Below, one piece after another: positions 1 through 9,722 of a stretch of 64,000 bases of DNA; position 1 is the stretch's first letter; each line of letters starts with the position of its first letter. The notes under the pieces are model-generated. The model did no database searches. It was not told the DNA's origin and saw only the letters and a program-made list of their open reading frames with translations. The position numbers were made by a program, and so were the translations under genes. The DNA comes from Loktanella sp. 5RATIMAR09 (GTDB lineage Bacteria; Pseudomonadota; Alphaproteobacteria; Rhodobacterales; Rhodobacteraceae): NCBI RefSeq assembly GCF_001419985.1, contig NZ_LJAL01000006.1, forward strand, positions 62,001 to 126,000, in the 5' to 3' direction.

Positions 1-2
1 AA

Positions 3-842
3 TCATCCATAGATCACCTGTGGGGCTTGATAGATCAGAATACGGAAATCACCCATGCGGCGAAATCCGATCGCTTCATAGGCCGTGCATGCCTGCGGTG
101 AGGCCGCAAAAAGACTGGCGGTCTCAACGCCCGATGCGCGGGCCTGCGCCAGATGCAATGCAACGGCGCGGCGGGCCTGACCGCGGCCGCGCAGAGCAGG
201 CGGCGTATAGACGCCGCCGATCTGCACTGCCTCGGGCAGCACCGCATTGAAACCGGTCATGGCAACGGGCGTTGTGCCATCATAAAGCACGCGGTGGGTA
301 TCCGCCGAGATGTATCCAACGATATCCTTCACGGCCGTCATGGCAAGATCCTCGCCCGGCATGGGCATCACCTCTTGCAGATAGGCACGCCGCCACCCCA
401 CCACCAGCTTGCGGGGCGCATCTTCGAGGGGAACCAGACGAAAACCGGTGACATCAGGCACGACCAGATCATTCAACGACAGCGCATAGAGCGGCTCTAT
501 TTCGTCTAGCCCCGGATCGCCGGACAAGGCCAGGACGGCGCGCAGACCTGCAACCTGCGTCGCATCCCCCAAAATCCCTTTCACGTTCCGGCCCTGCAAA
601 ATAACCTTCGCATCCCCCCAACAACCCGTGGGGCATTGCGGAAACACAATTCCCTCTTGCGAAACGCCAAGCACGTCGGTCAGCCAACCTGCCTGCCAAC
701 GCAGCCAAAACCGCATCGCGCGGGCATGCCCGCCCGCCATGCCAAACCGGCGCAGGTTCGACAGAGGAAACATCGACGTGGCGATGTGTTGCTTCAAAAA
801 TGCCTCGATCGCGGGACGGTCAGCGTCAAGCGCCGCGATCAT
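3..842 (-). CDS. GNAT family N-acetyltransferase
   Basis: A 279-residue protein whose C-terminal third is a GNAT acetyltransferase domain. The acetyl-CoA pyrophosphate-binding loop is visible as an R-G-R-G-x-A/G segment at residues 218-223 after the strand VQIGGVYT. The typical C-terminal AYEAIGFRR strand-helix is at about 254-262. The first 130 residues have no motif I can name, so the substrate is unknown. It overlaps the upstream rsmE stop by four bases (ATGA), so the two are probably co-translated. It may modify a small molecule or a protein N-terminus; the sequence does not decide between these. Confidence 0.85.
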   Translation of the reverse strand: MIAALDADRPAIEAFLKQHIATSMFPLSNLRRFGMAGGHARAMRFWLRWQAGWLTDVLGVSQEGIVFPQCPTGCWGDAKVILQGRNVKGILGDATQVAGLRAVLALSGDPGLDEIEPLYALSLNDLVVPDVTGFRLVPLEDAPRKLVVGWRRAYLQEVMPMPGEDLAMTAVKDIVGYISADTHRVLYDGTTPVAMTGFNAVLPEAVQIGGVYTPPALRGRGQARRAVALHLAQARASGVETASLFAASPQACTAYEAIGFRRMGDFRILIYQAPQVIYG

Positions 843-1561
843 CGCCAGTCGCCCAAGGCCTGCTGCCAGACGGTGAGCGCCGCAACGGCAGCAGTATCGG
901 CGCGCAAAATACGCGGACCAAGGCTGACGGCATGCGCAAACGGCAAGGCGCGCAGACGGTCACGCTCGGCCGGTGAAAACCCGCCTTCCGGCCCGATCAG
1001 AATTGCCCAAGGGCCGCGCGTTTGGGGCAACGCCACAGGATCGCCGATCAAAACTTCGTCACAGAACATCAACTGCCGATCGGGTTGCCAGTCTTTCAGG
1101 ATACGGTCCAGCTTGGTCAGATCATCAACAGGCGGGACAAAAGTACCGCCACATTGCTCGGCGGCCTCGACGGCATGGGCCTGTAATTTGTCCTGCCGGA
1201 TACGATTGGCGCTCTGGGTAAAATCGGTTTGCACCGGACAAATCCGTGCAGCCCCCATCTCCACGGCCTTTTCCACGATAAAGGCCGTGCGTTCCTTGCG
1301 GATCGGCGCGAACAAGAACCACAAATCAGGCGGATCTTGCTGGGGCTTCGTCCGGGCAGAACACAAAAGTATTCCACCTTTCTTGCCAACCTTGACAACC
1401 TCGGCATCCCATTCACCATCGGTCCCGTTGATCAGCGACAGCACCGCACCTTGCTCCAGCCGCATCACCCCGAAAAGGTAATGGGCCTGCTCGCGCGTCA
1501 GCGGAACCGTTTGCTCTTTCCCCAGAGCCTGATCTACATAAAGCCGAACCTTGGATGCCAT
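839..1561 (-). CDS. rsmE: 16S rRNA (uracil-1498-N3)-methyltransferase RsmE
   Basis: A 240-residue SPOUT-class methyltransferase that methylates N3 of U1498 of 16S rRNA using S-adenosylmethionine. The N-terminal PUA-like part carries HYLFGVMRL at about 27-35. The SAM-binding trefoil knot is shown by IGPEGGFSPAE (189-199) and LGPRILRADTAAVAAL (214-229), the family signature. Length is normal. It is divergent from ubiA (11 bases between start codons) and heads a two-gene unit with the GNAT gene. Confidence 0.95.
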   Translation of the reverse strand: MASKVRLYVDQALGKEQTVPLTREQAHYLFGVMRLEQGAVLSLINGTDGEWDAEVVKVGKKGGILLCSARTKPQQDPPDLWFLFAPIRKERTAFIVEKAVEMGAARICPVQTDFTQSANRIRQDKLQAHAVEAAEQCGGTFVPPVDDLTKLDRILKDWQPDRQLMFCDEVLIGDPVALPQTRGPWAILIGPEGGFSPAERDRLRALPFAHAVSLGPRILRADTAAVAALTVWQQALGDWR

Positions 1562-1572
1562 GAGCGGACCAT

Positions 1573-2538
1573 ATGACCGAAAATTCCCAGATGCCAGAGC
1601 AGAGCGGCACCGTTGCCGACGCCGTCAAAGACAATTGGGTGGACCGCCTTGCCCCGGCGTTCAGCCGGCCCTATCTGCGGCTGAGCCGCGCCGACCGCCC
1701 GATCGGGACATGGTTGCTTTATCTGCCCTGCCTTTGGGGACTATCGCTCGCGGTATTGGCGACGGGCAGCTACGGCATCCATGATCTTTGGACAATTGCC
1801 GGATGCGGCATCGGGGCGTTTTTGATGCGTGGCGCAGGCTGCACGTGGAACGACATTACCGACCGCGATGTTGACGGATCGGTAGCGCGCACACGGTCGC
1901 GGCCTATTCCGTCGGGGCAGGTCACTGTGCGTGGCGCGCTGATGTGGATGGTCGCACAAGCACTTGTCGCTTTCCTGATCCTGATCTCGTTCTATCCCAC
2001 AGCCATCGTTCTTGGCATCCTCGCGCTGGCACCGGTCGCGATCTATCCTTTCGCCAAACGCTTCACTTGGTGGCCGCAGGTGTTCCTCGGGATCGCGTTC
2101 AACTGGGGGGCCTTGCTTGCGTGGGCCGCGCATACCAACAGCATCGGCCCTGTGCCCATCGTGCTCTATCTTGCAGGCATCGCATGGACGCTGTTTTATG
2201 ACACCATCTATGCGTTTCAGGACGCAGAGGATGACGCGCTGATCGGGGTGAAATCCACCGCGCGGCTATTCGGCGAAGACGCCCGCAAATGGCTGCGTTT
2301 CTTTTTGACTGTCACGATCGTACTTTTTGGTCTGGCTGTCCTGCTTGCGGCCTCGGAGCGGTCGGTCCTGTCGCTTGTTATCGCGATTGGCGGGCCCTGG
2401 GCGCTGGGCTGGCACCTCACATGGCAACTCAGCCGCTTTGATCCTGATGACAACGACGGGTTGTTGCGGCTCTTCCGTTCAAACAGGAACGCCGGACTTA
2501 TCCCTCTGCCGTTTTTCGCCTTAGCCCTTCTGGTGTGA
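1573..2538 (+). CDS. ubiA: 4-hydroxybenzoate polyprenyltransferase UbiA
   Basis: A 321-residue integral membrane prenyltransferase that attaches the polyprenyl chain to 4-hydroxybenzoate in ubiquinone synthesis. The first Asp-rich motif NDITDRDVD is at 93-101, followed by the RPIPSGQ loop. The second, YDTIYAFQDAEDD, is at 209-221 and is followed by GVKSTARLFG. About eight hydrophobic segments are evident. An N-terminal hydrophilic stretch of about 30 residues is slightly longer than in E. coli UbiA. Ubiquinone links it to the ETF-QO gene further along. Confidence 0.95.
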   Translation: MTENSQMPEQSGTVADAVKDNWVDRLAPAFSRPYLRLSRADRPIGTWLLYLPCLWGLSLAVLATGSYGIHDLWTIAGCGIGAFLMRGAGCTWNDITDRDVDGSVARTRSRPIPSGQVTVRGALMWMVAQALVAFLILISFYPTAIVLGILALAPVAIYPFAKRFTWWPQVFLGIAFNWGALLAWAAHTNSIGPVPIVLYLAGIAWTLFYDTIYAFQDAEDDALIGVKSTARLFGEDARKWLRFFLTVTIVLFGLAVLLAASERSVLSLVIAIGGPWALGWHLTWQLSRFDPDDNDGLLRLFRSNRNAGLIPLPFFALALLV

Positions 2539-2592
2539 TTGAACACTGGGGCGGCTGGGCCTATGCAGAGACCAAACGAGTAGTGGACCCAG

Positions 2593-4503
2593 ATGCGCCT
2601 ATCCGCCATTTTCATACGCCTGATTGTTTTCGCCGCCGCAGCCTTTCTGTCGGTCGCGGCCGCCCGTACCACGGTGTCGGTCGTCGAAGAGCGCTCGGTG
2701 CTGGCCGTGCAGGAAACCCTTGTAGATCAGGGCTACGACTGGGCCTCGGTGCTTGGTGACGGGCTTCAGGTCATCCTCGAAGGCGAGGCACCGACAGAAG
2801 CCGTACGCTTTCGCGCCATCTCGGCTGCTGGCGGCATGGTTGATGCAAGCCGTGTGATCGACAATCTTTTGGTCGCCGATTCGGCAATCATCCAGCCCCC
2901 GCAATTCGCGATCGAAATCCTGCGCAACAATTCCGGTGTTTCGCTCATCGGGCTGATCCCCGCCACAACCGACCGCGCAGCACTGGCCGCGCGGATCACC
3001 GATATCGCCGATGGCCTGCCGGTGACCGACCTTCTGGAGGTCGCAGACTACCCGACGCCAGCGAACTGGCGCGCCGCAGTAAACTATGCCCTGCGGTCGC
3101 TCGAGATTTTGAACAAATCGAAGATTTCGGTGAACGCGAACCGCGTGATCGTAAATGCGATCTCTGATAGCCCCGAAGAAAAGCGCCGCTTCGAGGTTGC
3201 ACTGGCGCGGAACATGCCCAACGGGGTCCGCGTCTCGGTCGAGATCAGTGCGCCGCGACCGGTCATTTCGCCTTTCACAACACGGTTCATTCTTGACGAG
3301 GAAGGCGCACGTTTTGATGCCTGTGCCGTCGACACCGAAGAGGCGCTGAACCAGATCATGGCCGCCGCGACCGCGGCCGGCTTTGATGCGCAGGCGAACT
3401 GTGTCTTCGCACTCGGCGCGCCGTCACGCACATGGGGCGAGGCCGTTGCACAGTCCATAACCGCGGTGAAAAACATCGGCGGCGGCACGATCACCGTCTC
3501 TGACACGGACGTTACGCTCATCGCACCGGCGGGCACCGGCCAAGCGACCTTTGACAACATCGTGGGACGGCTGGAAAATTCGCTTCCCGATGCCTTCGCC
3601 TTGACTGCCGAACTGCCTGATCTTCCCAGCAATACGGCCGAAGAGTTGCCCCAGTTCACAGCCACGCTCAGCCCCGAGGGCGAAGTGCAACTGCGCGGGC
3701 GTGTGCCCGATGACATCACCAATACAGTCGTCGAAAATTTCGCCAGCGCCCGTTTTGCCCAGCGCAATATCACGATGGGGACACGGGTGGCAGCCGACCT
3801 TCCCTCGGGCTGGTCGGTGCGCGTTCTGGCGGGAATTGAAGCGCTCTCGGAACTCTCTAATGGCGCGGTGATCGTTGAGCCGGAAAATTTGACGGTCCGC
3901 GGCAATACCGGCAACGAGAATGCCAGCGCCGCAGTCTCGCGGTTGCTGATTGAAAAACTGGGCCAGACCGCCGATTTCGATATCGACATCACCTATGTCA
4001 AAGAGCTTGACCCGATCGCAGGCCTGCCCACTCCGGAAGAGTGCATCGCCCAGATCACCGCAGCCACTGAGGGACGCAAAATCACCTTTGACCCTGGTTC
4101 GGCCGATCTGACAATCGACACACAACCTGTCGTGGACGATATTGCAGACATCCTCAAAAAATGTGGCGATCTGCGGATCAGGGTGTCCGGCTTTACCGAC
4201 AGTCAGGGGCGTGAAGTGATGAACCAGCAGTTGTCCCAAGACCGCGCCGATGCGGTTCTGACAGCTCTGCGCGCACGCCGCGTGCCGGTCTCCACTTTCG
4301 AATCGATCGGTTTTGGCGAAGAGAATCCGATCGCTGACAATGACACCGAAGAAGGCCGCGAGGCAAACCGGCGGATCGAGTTCAGCCTGATCCTGCCCGA
4401 ACCACCCGCCGAGGACGTGTCGATCCTTGATGAACTGGCCGAAGACGTGACCGGAGAAGAGGCCGCGACAGATGCAGATGACAGCGCAGCAGAAAGCGAA
4501 TAG
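2593..4503 (+). CDS. OmpA family envelope protein with long periplasmic N-terminal part
   Basis: A 636-residue exported protein. Residues 1-24 are a signal peptide or membrane anchor (hydrophobic run ending VAAA). The middle about 450 residues are repetitive alpha/beta segments suggestive of BON-like domains. The C-terminal OmpA/MotB peptidoglycan-binding domain is at about 490-600, with SGFTDSQG, a Q-LSQDRADAV helix and ANRRIEF. The last 35 residues are acidic. It probably ties the envelope to peptidoglycan. A small coiled-coil membrane protein follows 9 bases downstream and is likely co-transcribed. Confidence 0.85.
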   Translation: MRLSAIFIRLIVFAAAAFLSVAAARTTVSVVEERSVLAVQETLVDQGYDWASVLGDGLQVILEGEAPTEAVRFRAISAAGGMVDASRVIDNLLVADSAIIQPPQFAIEILRNNSGVSLIGLIPATTDRAALAARITDIADGLPVTDLLEVADYPTPANWRAAVNYALRSLEILNKSKISVNANRVIVNAISDSPEEKRRFEVALARNMPNGVRVSVEISAPRPVISPFTTRFILDEEGARFDACAVDTEEALNQIMAAATAAGFDAQANCVFALGAPSRTWGEAVAQSITAVKNIGGGTITVSDTDVTLIAPAGTGQATFDNIVGRLENSLPDAFALTAELPDLPSNTAEELPQFTATLSPEGEVQLRGRVPDDITNTVVENFASARFAQRNITMGTRVAADLPSGWSVRVLAGIEALSELSNGAVIVEPENLTVRGNTGNENASAAVSRLLIEKLGQTADFDIDITYVKELDPIAGLPTPEECIAQITAATEGRKITFDPGSADLTIDTQPVVDDIADILKKCGDLRIRVSGFTDSQGREVMNQQLSQDRADAVLTALRARRVPVSTFESIGFGEENPIADNDTEEGREANRRIEFSLILPEPPAEDVSILDELAEDVTGEEAATDADDSAAESE

Positions 4504-4512
4504 ACGAAACCA

Positions 4513-4836
4513 ATGAACAGAACAGAATTCATCATCGCAACGGCCGTCATTCTTTTTGTGGCCTTTGTTCTGGGGTGGTTTGCAAGCTGGCTGGTGAACC
4601 GTTTTACGCGCGTGACCAAGGCCGAGATCGGCGAATTGGACAAGATGGCCCAAGCGCTGCACGAAGCCGAAGAAACCCGCGATCAGGCGATCACCTATCT
4701 GCAACAACGCGAAGCCGAAATTACCAACCAGCTCAGCCAGACCGAAGCGGAACTGCGCGCGGCAATGGACGGTTTGCGCGAAGCACGCCAGGAAGCCGAA
4801 GAGCTGCGCGGCTATATTGAGCGCAAAGAAGGTTGA
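4513..4836 (+). CDS. Small membrane-anchored coiled-coil protein
   Basis: A 107-residue protein with one N-terminal transmembrane helix (about 5-27) and a charged heptad-rich remainder (AEIGELDKMAQALHEAEETR and onward), predicting a long coiled coil in the cytoplasm. I recognise no family function. It begins 9 bases after the OmpA-family gene and ends 6 bases before the convergent tsaC stop. A structural or scaffolding role together with the OmpA protein is inference from position only. Confidence 0.7.
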   Translation: MNRTEFIIATAVILFVAFVLGWFASWLVNRFTRVTKAEIGELDKMAQALHEAEETRDQAITYLQQREAEITNQLSQTEAELRAAMDGLREARQEAEELRGYIERKEG

Positions 4837-4842
4837 AACGGG

Positions 4843-5790
4843 CTAGCGCGGGGCGGCTGCGCGTTTCAGGCGGTCATTGATCGCCTGCCCCAATCCATGA
4901 TCCGGAATAGGTGAAACGGCAATCCTGTCGGCCCCCATTGCGTCAAGTTGATGCAAGCAGGCGAAAAGACGCGCCGCCGCCTCGGTCAGATCGCCCGCAA
5001 CTGACAGGTTCAGATCCGCCTCGACCGGACCAAACCCCAGCAGAACTTCGCCCGCTTCGGCGTAAGGTGCGTTCAAACGCACCTTACCCTGCGGCGCGTA
5101 ATGCGATTCCAACTGCCCGGGTGCGGTCGGCTTGGCCGGGTCAGCCGGGCGCGCCAGAGGACGCCCCAGACAGGCCTCAAGCGCCTCGCAGGGAATACCA
5201 CCTGCGCGCAACAATGCCGGTTCACCCACGCAATTCACAATCGTTGATTCCACGCCGACCGGACAGGCACCACCGTCCACGACGGCATCAGTCCGGTCCC
5301 CCAGCCCGGCCGCAACATGGGCGGGGGTCGTCGGGCTGACACGGCCCGAAGGATTGGCTGAAGGTGCGGCCACAGGACCACCAAAACGCGCAAGCATCCC
5401 GCGCGCTACAGGATGATCCGGAACGCGGACCCCCAAAGTTCCGAGCCCCGCCGTCACCAGTTGCGACACCCCAGCATCGGCCCGCAGTGGCAACACCAGC
5501 GTCAGTGCACCGGGCCAGAACGCCTGCGCCAGCGCACGCGCCGTGTCATTGAAAACGCAATACGTCTCGGCCCCGGCCAAATCTGCCACATGCACGATCA
5601 ACGGGTTGAAACTGGGGCGGCCCTTGGCGGCAAAAATCCTTGCGACCGCCGTATCATTGCGTGCATCTGCACCCAACCCGTAGACTGTCTCGGTCGGAAA
5701 AGAGACCAATCCGCCACCCGCCAGCAAGGCCGCGGCCTTTTCCAAACCGGCAACATCCGGCGGCAGTATCAGGGATTGTTCATGGGTCAT
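4843..5790 (-). CDS. tsaC: L-threonylcarbamoyladenylate synthase (Sua5/TsaC)
   Basis: A 315-residue Sua5-type enzyme making threonylcarbamoyl-AMP from threonine, bicarbonate and ATP, the first step of t6A37 tRNA modification. The YrdC domain shows FPTETVYGLGADA (31-43), KGRP (56-59) and SANPSG. The extra C-terminal Sua5 domain starts after about residue 215 (SHYAP linker), so this is the long form. I start at the ATG giving MTHEQSL, where similarity begins. An in-frame upstream ATG at 5844 would add 18 residues with no family resemblance. Neither start has a strong ribosome binding site. Confidence 0.92.
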   Translation of the reverse strand: MTHEQSLILPPDVAGLEKAAALLAGGGLVSFPTETVYGLGADARNDTAVARIFAAKGRPSFNPLIVHVADLAGAETYCVFNDTARALAQAFWPGALTLVLPLRADAGVSQLVTAGLGTLGVRVPDHPVARGMLARFGGPVAAPSANPSGRVSPTTPAHVAAGLGDRTDAVVDGGACPVGVESTIVNCVGEPALLRAGGIPCEALEACLGRPLARPADPAKPTAPGQLESHYAPQGKVRLNAPYAEAGEVLLGFGPVEADLNLSVAGDLTEAAARLFACLHQLDAMGADRIAVSPIPDHGLGQAINDRLKRAAAPR

Positions 5791-5903
5791 GACGTGGCGT
5801 TTTGGTTGATGGGGGGCCGCCCTGCGATAGATTGGCCACATCACGGATGCTTAGCCCGCACCACGGCTTTTGCCAAGCGGCTGCATAATTTGGAGATGAA
5901 GCA

Positions 5904-7607
5904 ATGCCTTATCACGCGCCTGTCAGCGATTTCCGGTTCTTGATGGACCATGTGGTCGGCTTTGATCAGGTCACAGCGACCGATCATTATGCTGAAGCCA
6001 CGCCTGATATGACCCAAGCGATTCTTGCCGAAGCCGCCAAGATGTCCGAAGACATCATCGCCCCGCTGAACCGCGCAGGCGATCTGCATCCTGCCCATCT
6101 CGAGAACGGCATTGTGCGCACCAGCCCCGGTTTTGCCCAAGGGTACGACGCTATCGCGACAGGTGGCTGGATCGGCATGTCCGCCAGTCAGGAGAACGGC
6201 GGCCTTGGCCTGCCCATGACCCTCACAACTTCGGTCAATGAAATGCTCGCGGGAGCCTGCCTTGCACTGCAACTCAGCCCGCTGATGACCCAAGGCCAGA
6301 TCGAAGCGCTGGAACACCATGCCTCGGATACACTCAAGGACCTCTACATTCCCAAGCTGATTTCCGGCGAATGGAGCGGCACGATGAACCTGACAGAACC
6401 ACAAGCGGGGTCTGATGTGGGTGCCTTGCGCACCAAGGCCGAACCCAATGGCGACGGGACTTATGCGATCACCGGCCAGAAAATCTATATCAGCTGGGCC
6501 GACAATGATTTCACGCAGAACGTCTGCCATCTTGTGCTGGCGCGCCTGCCGGACGGTGTGGCGGGCACCAAGGGTATCAGCCTGTTCATGGTCCCAAAAC
6601 TGATCCCCGATGCCGATGGAAACCCCGGGACACCGAACGATTTGCGCGTGGTCAGCCTTGAACACAAAATGGGGCTTCATGGCTCACCCACTGCCGTGAT
6701 GGAATATTCCGGCGCGACCGGTTGGCTCGTGGGTGAAGAACACGGCGGGATGGCCGCCATGTTTACCATGATGAACAATGCCCGACTGGGTGTCGCCACA
6801 CAGGGCGTCGGCATCGCCGAGGCCGCGCTGCAACATGCCCTTGCCTATGCCCAAGACCGCAAACAGGGCAAAGCCGCCGGAAGCGGTGCGATCCTTGAAC
6901 ATGCGGACGTGCGGCGCATGCTGACCACGATGAAGGCCGACACCTATGCCGCACGCGCGATCACATTGATGAACGCTGTGGCAATCGACATGGCCCATGC
7001 CACCGGCAGCGCCGAATGGCAGGCGCGCGCGGCCTTCCTGACGCCCATCAGCAAAGCATTCTGTACCGATGTGGGCTGCGACGTTGCTGCAACCGGTATT
7101 CAGGTCCATGGCGGTATGGGCTTTATCGAGGAAACCGGCGCCGCCCAATACGCCCGCGACGTGCGCGTGGCCACAATTTACGAGGGCACCAACGGCATTC
7201 AGGCCATGGACCTTGTGGCGCGCAAACTGATGGATGGGGGCGAGGCTGCATTCCGTATCCTCGAAGAGATCGAACAGGGTGCCGAAGCTGCCAAAGCGAC
7301 CCATCCACAACTGGCCGAGGCGGTCTGGCAAGCGGCAGAGAGCCTGCGCGAAACCACCGAATGGCTGGCGGCTCAAGAGGATCTGAACGCCCGCTTTGCA
7401 GGCGCGGTCCCCTACCTGCGGGCCTTTGGCCGGGTTCTTGGCGGGCATGCGCATCTTGCCAGCGCCGTCAAAGGCGACGCAAGCCGCGCCCGCCTTGCAA
7501 CCTTCTACATTAAACGTATGCTCCCCGAACACACGGGCCTTTTGGCACACACACGTGAAGGGGCAACCGATCTTATGGCCATCACCGCAGACGATCTTGC
7601 CGCCTAA
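5904..7607 (+). CDS. Acyl-CoA dehydrogenase, DmdC-like
   Basis: A 567-residue FAD enzyme of the long bacterial acyl-CoA dehydrogenase branch that includes DmdC (3-methylmercaptopropionyl-CoA dehydrogenase of DMSP demethylation). The FAD/substrate segments MNLTEPQAGSDVGAL and IYISWADNDF, the helix GIQVHGGMGFIEETG, and YEGTNGIQAMDL are present; the Glu of YEGTNG is residue 427, the expected catalytic base. The final about 140 residues form the extra C-terminal domain of this branch. It is coupled by one base (TAATG) to the next gene. The substrate cannot be settled by eye; a medium-chain fatty acyl-CoA is the alternative. Confidence 0.88.
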   Translation: MPYHAPVSDFRFLMDHVVGFDQVTATDHYAEATPDMTQAILAEAAKMSEDIIAPLNRAGDLHPAHLENGIVRTSPGFAQGYDAIATGGWIGMSASQENGGLGLPMTLTTSVNEMLAGACLALQLSPLMTQGQIEALEHHASDTLKDLYIPKLISGEWSGTMNLTEPQAGSDVGALRTKAEPNGDGTYAITGQKIYISWADNDFTQNVCHLVLARLPDGVAGTKGISLFMVPKLIPDADGNPGTPNDLRVVSLEHKMGLHGSPTAVMEYSGATGWLVGEEHGGMAAMFTMMNNARLGVATQGVGIAEAALQHALAYAQDRKQGKAAGSGAILEHADVRRMLTTMKADTYAARAITLMNAVAIDMAHATGSAEWQARAAFLTPISKAFCTDVGCDVAATGIQVHGGMGFIEETGAAQYARDVRVATIYEGTNGIQAMDLVARKLMDGGEAAFRILEEIEQGAEAAKATHPQLAEAVWQAAESLRETTEWLAAQEDLNARFAGAVPYLRAFGRVLGGHAHLASAVKGDASRARLATFYIKRMLPEHTGLLAHTREGATDLMAITADDLAA

Positions 7608-8644
7608 TGCCTGACGACCAACGCGGCATCCGGTATCCTTTTCAGGATCCGCCCGCAGAGGGTGCGGCGATCACGGTCGCACCCGGCGTGCTGTGGATGC
7701 GCCTGCCCCTGCCGATGAAACTGGATCACGTCAATGTCTACGCGCTGGACGACGGTGACAGCTGGACAGTGATCGACACAGGTTTTGCGTCCAAACGCGG
7801 GCGGGCGATCTGGGGCAAACTTCTGGAAGGTCCGCTGGCCGGCAAACCCGTCGGCCGTGTCATTGTCACCCACCACCACCCCGATCACGTCGGGCTGGCC
7901 GCGTGGTTCATGGACCAAGGTGCAAGTCTCGCCATGCCGCGCACCGGATGGCTGATGGCGCGGATGCTGACGCTGGATGTGCAAGTAGTGCCAAACGCGC
8001 AAGCGCTGCATTTCTACACCCGCGCAGGCATGGACCCCGCGGTGCTGGAAACCCGCAAAACCGAACGCCCCTTCAATTTTGCCGATTGCGTCGCGCCGCT
8101 GCCGCTGGGCTATACCCGACTGGTGGATGGCGAAACACTCACAATGGGCGGGCGCACATGGGATATCCGCATGGGCGACGGCCACGCCCCCGAGCATGCA
8201 ACCTTCTGGAGCCGCGATGACAATCTGGTGATCGCGGGCGACCAGCTTTTGCCGTCAATCAGCCCGAACCTCGGCGTCTATCCCACAGAACCCGAGGCCG
8301 ATCCGGTCACCGACTGGCTGAATTCCTGCGAGAAGTTCCAAAGCGTGGCACAGACCGATCACCTCGTGCTTGGTGGTCATAAACTGCCCTTCACGGGGCT
8401 GCCGACACGGCTGGCACAGCTGATCGACAACCACCATGGCGCACTGAAACGGCTGATGCAGCACCTGACGGAACCCCATAGCGCTGGCGAGTGTTTCATC
8501 CCGCTTTTCAAACGCAACATCAGCGGGGGCGAATACGTTCTGGCCCTGGTCGAGGCGGTCGCCCACCTTAATCACCTGCACCAGGCGGGCCTTGTTACAC
8601 GGCAACTGCGCAATGATGGCGCATGGGCTTATCAGGCGGCTTAG
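7607..8644 (+). CDS. MBL-fold metallo-hydrolase
   Basis: A 345-residue metallo-beta-lactamase-fold hydrolase. The metal-binding motif is THHHPDH with His89, His91, Asp93 and His94; later ligands lie in GDGHAPEH and in HLVLGGHKLPF. The architecture resembles the LACTB2/glyoxalase II group with a C-terminal winged helix (about 270-345). Its start overlaps the acyl-CoA dehydrogenase stop, so it is translationally coupled and may act on a thioester from the same pathway (inference). Its stop overlaps that of the convergent glutamine amidotransferase gene. Confidence 0.88.
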   Translation: MPDDQRGIRYPFQDPPAEGAAITVAPGVLWMRLPLPMKLDHVNVYALDDGDSWTVIDTGFASKRGRAIWGKLLEGPLAGKPVGRVIVTHHHPDHVGLAAWFMDQGASLAMPRTGWLMARMLTLDVQVVPNAQALHFYTRAGMDPAVLETRKTERPFNFADCVAPLPLGYTRLVDGETLTMGGRTWDIRMGDGHAPEHATFWSRDDNLVIAGDQLLPSISPNLGVYPTEPEADPVTDWLNSCEKFQSVAQTDHLVLGGHKLPFTGLPTRLAQLIDNHHGALKRLMQHLTEPHSAGECFIPLFKRNISGGEYVLALVEAVAHLNHLHQAGLVTRQLRNDGAWAYQAA

Positions 8645-9408
8645 GCCGCGACCAATCCATCAAGCGTTTCTACCCCTGCGACCGTCATCGCACACATCGT
8701 ATCGGTCGGAATGGCGCTCCACCGTGCAGCGGTCCCGCACAAAGGCTCGGACGCGAGCGAACGGCCGCCGTTATCCAATACACCCGAGGCATAAAGAGAC
8801 GGTGCGTTGCCCACAGTCGCATGGCGGAACGCAAAAAGCGTTTCACCATCGGAGAAAACACATGTGATCTTGATCGGGCCATCATCGCCGGCAGGGCCAA
8901 TTTGCGCGAGCGTCGTTCGCATCGCCGCAGCCGGATCAACCTCAAGCCCGTTTGCCAGCAAGGTGAAGAATATCATCTCACTGTCGGTCGTGCCCTGCAG
9001 CGCCTCAAACAGATGATCGGGAAGAGCGGCGAGCATCCTGCGACGGATCGCTTTGAAATGCGGGATCTGACCGTTGTGGCAAAACGACCATTTGCCAAAC
9101 TTGAACGGATGACAGTTCGCGCGGCTGGTCTCGCCCACAGTGGACGCACGGATATGCGCGATAAACAGGCGCGAATGCACCATGCGGCACAGGTTTGTCA
9201 GGTTCTCATCCGCCCACGCCGGCAGGACATCGCGGTAAAGACCGGGGGCAGTATCCGCGCCATACCAGCTGATCCCGAAGCCATCACCATTCACGGTCAG
9301 CTTGGCTTCATTCGCATGCTGACTTTGCGCCAGCAACGAATGGGCCGGACGCACAATGATGTTTTCAAGCGGAATTTCAGGGCCGGTATAGGCCGCGATT
9401 CGGCACAT
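8641..9408 (-). CDS. Class II glutamine amidotransferase
   Basis: A 255-residue Ntn-hydrolase. The start is set by the chemistry: MCRIAAYTG places the nucleophilic Cys at position 2. The longer reading frame upstream would bury it and overlaps the next gene. NGDGFGISWYG, HIRAST, HPFKFGKWSFCHNGQI and TDSEMIFF are the family motifs (oxyanion hole and glutamine binding). No synthase domain is fused, as in YafJ/EgtC-type proteins. Its start is one base from the end of the DUF6356 gene upstream, so they form a two-gene unit. Confidence 0.9.
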   Translation of the reverse strand: MCRIAAYTGPEIPLENIIVRPAHSLLAQSQHANEAKLTVNGDGFGISWYGADTAPGLYRDVLPAWADENLTNLCRMVHSRLFIAHIRASTVGETSRANCHPFKFGKWSFCHNGQIPHFKAIRRRMLAALPDHLFEALQGTTDSEMIFFTLLANGLEVDPAAAMRTTLAQIGPAGDDGPIKITCVFSDGETLFAFRHATVGNAPSLYASGVLDNGGRSLASEPLCGTAARWSAIPTDTMCAMTVAGVETLDGLVAA

Positions 9409-9409
9409 C

Positions 9410-9649
9410 CTAGTGGCGGCTTTCGATCCGGGCGTGAAGGCGCTTGAGAATACGGCTCGCGGTGGTTTCACACAGTGCAGGCACAATCGCATGAACCAGA
9501 GCGGCAAGCGCTGCGGTACCCAGCCAGAACGCAAAGCCGAATGCAAAACGCATATGCTGGAGATAGCTCTCGTCCACAGTGGCAGGGTGATCAAGGAAAA
9601 TTGCCGCAAGCGGATTTTTTCGGGATGAACTGTGCGATGCGTCAGACAT
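9410..9649 (-). CDS. DUF6356 family membrane protein
   Basis: A 79-residue protein starting MSDASHSSSRK. The start is chosen by a good AAGGAA ribosome binding site 9 bases upstream; the reading frame extends 21 codons further without family resemblance. It has a short N-terminal soluble part with LDHPATVDESYLQHM and one hydrophobic helix (about 33-57). This matches DUF6356, small proteins common in Rhodobacterales and Sphingomonadales of unknown role. It is divergent from the Lrp-family gene and followed directly by the glutamine amidotransferase. Confidence 0.75.
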   Translation of the reverse strand: MSDASHSSSRKNPLAAIFLDHPATVDESYLQHMRFAFGFAFWLGTAALAALVHAIVPALCETTASRILKRLHARIESRH

Positions 9650-9722
9650 AAGAGCGTGTTCCTTTTTTGCTTTCTGGCAAATTATAGAAAACCAGCGGTA
9701 CACCGATCCCAAATATAATTGC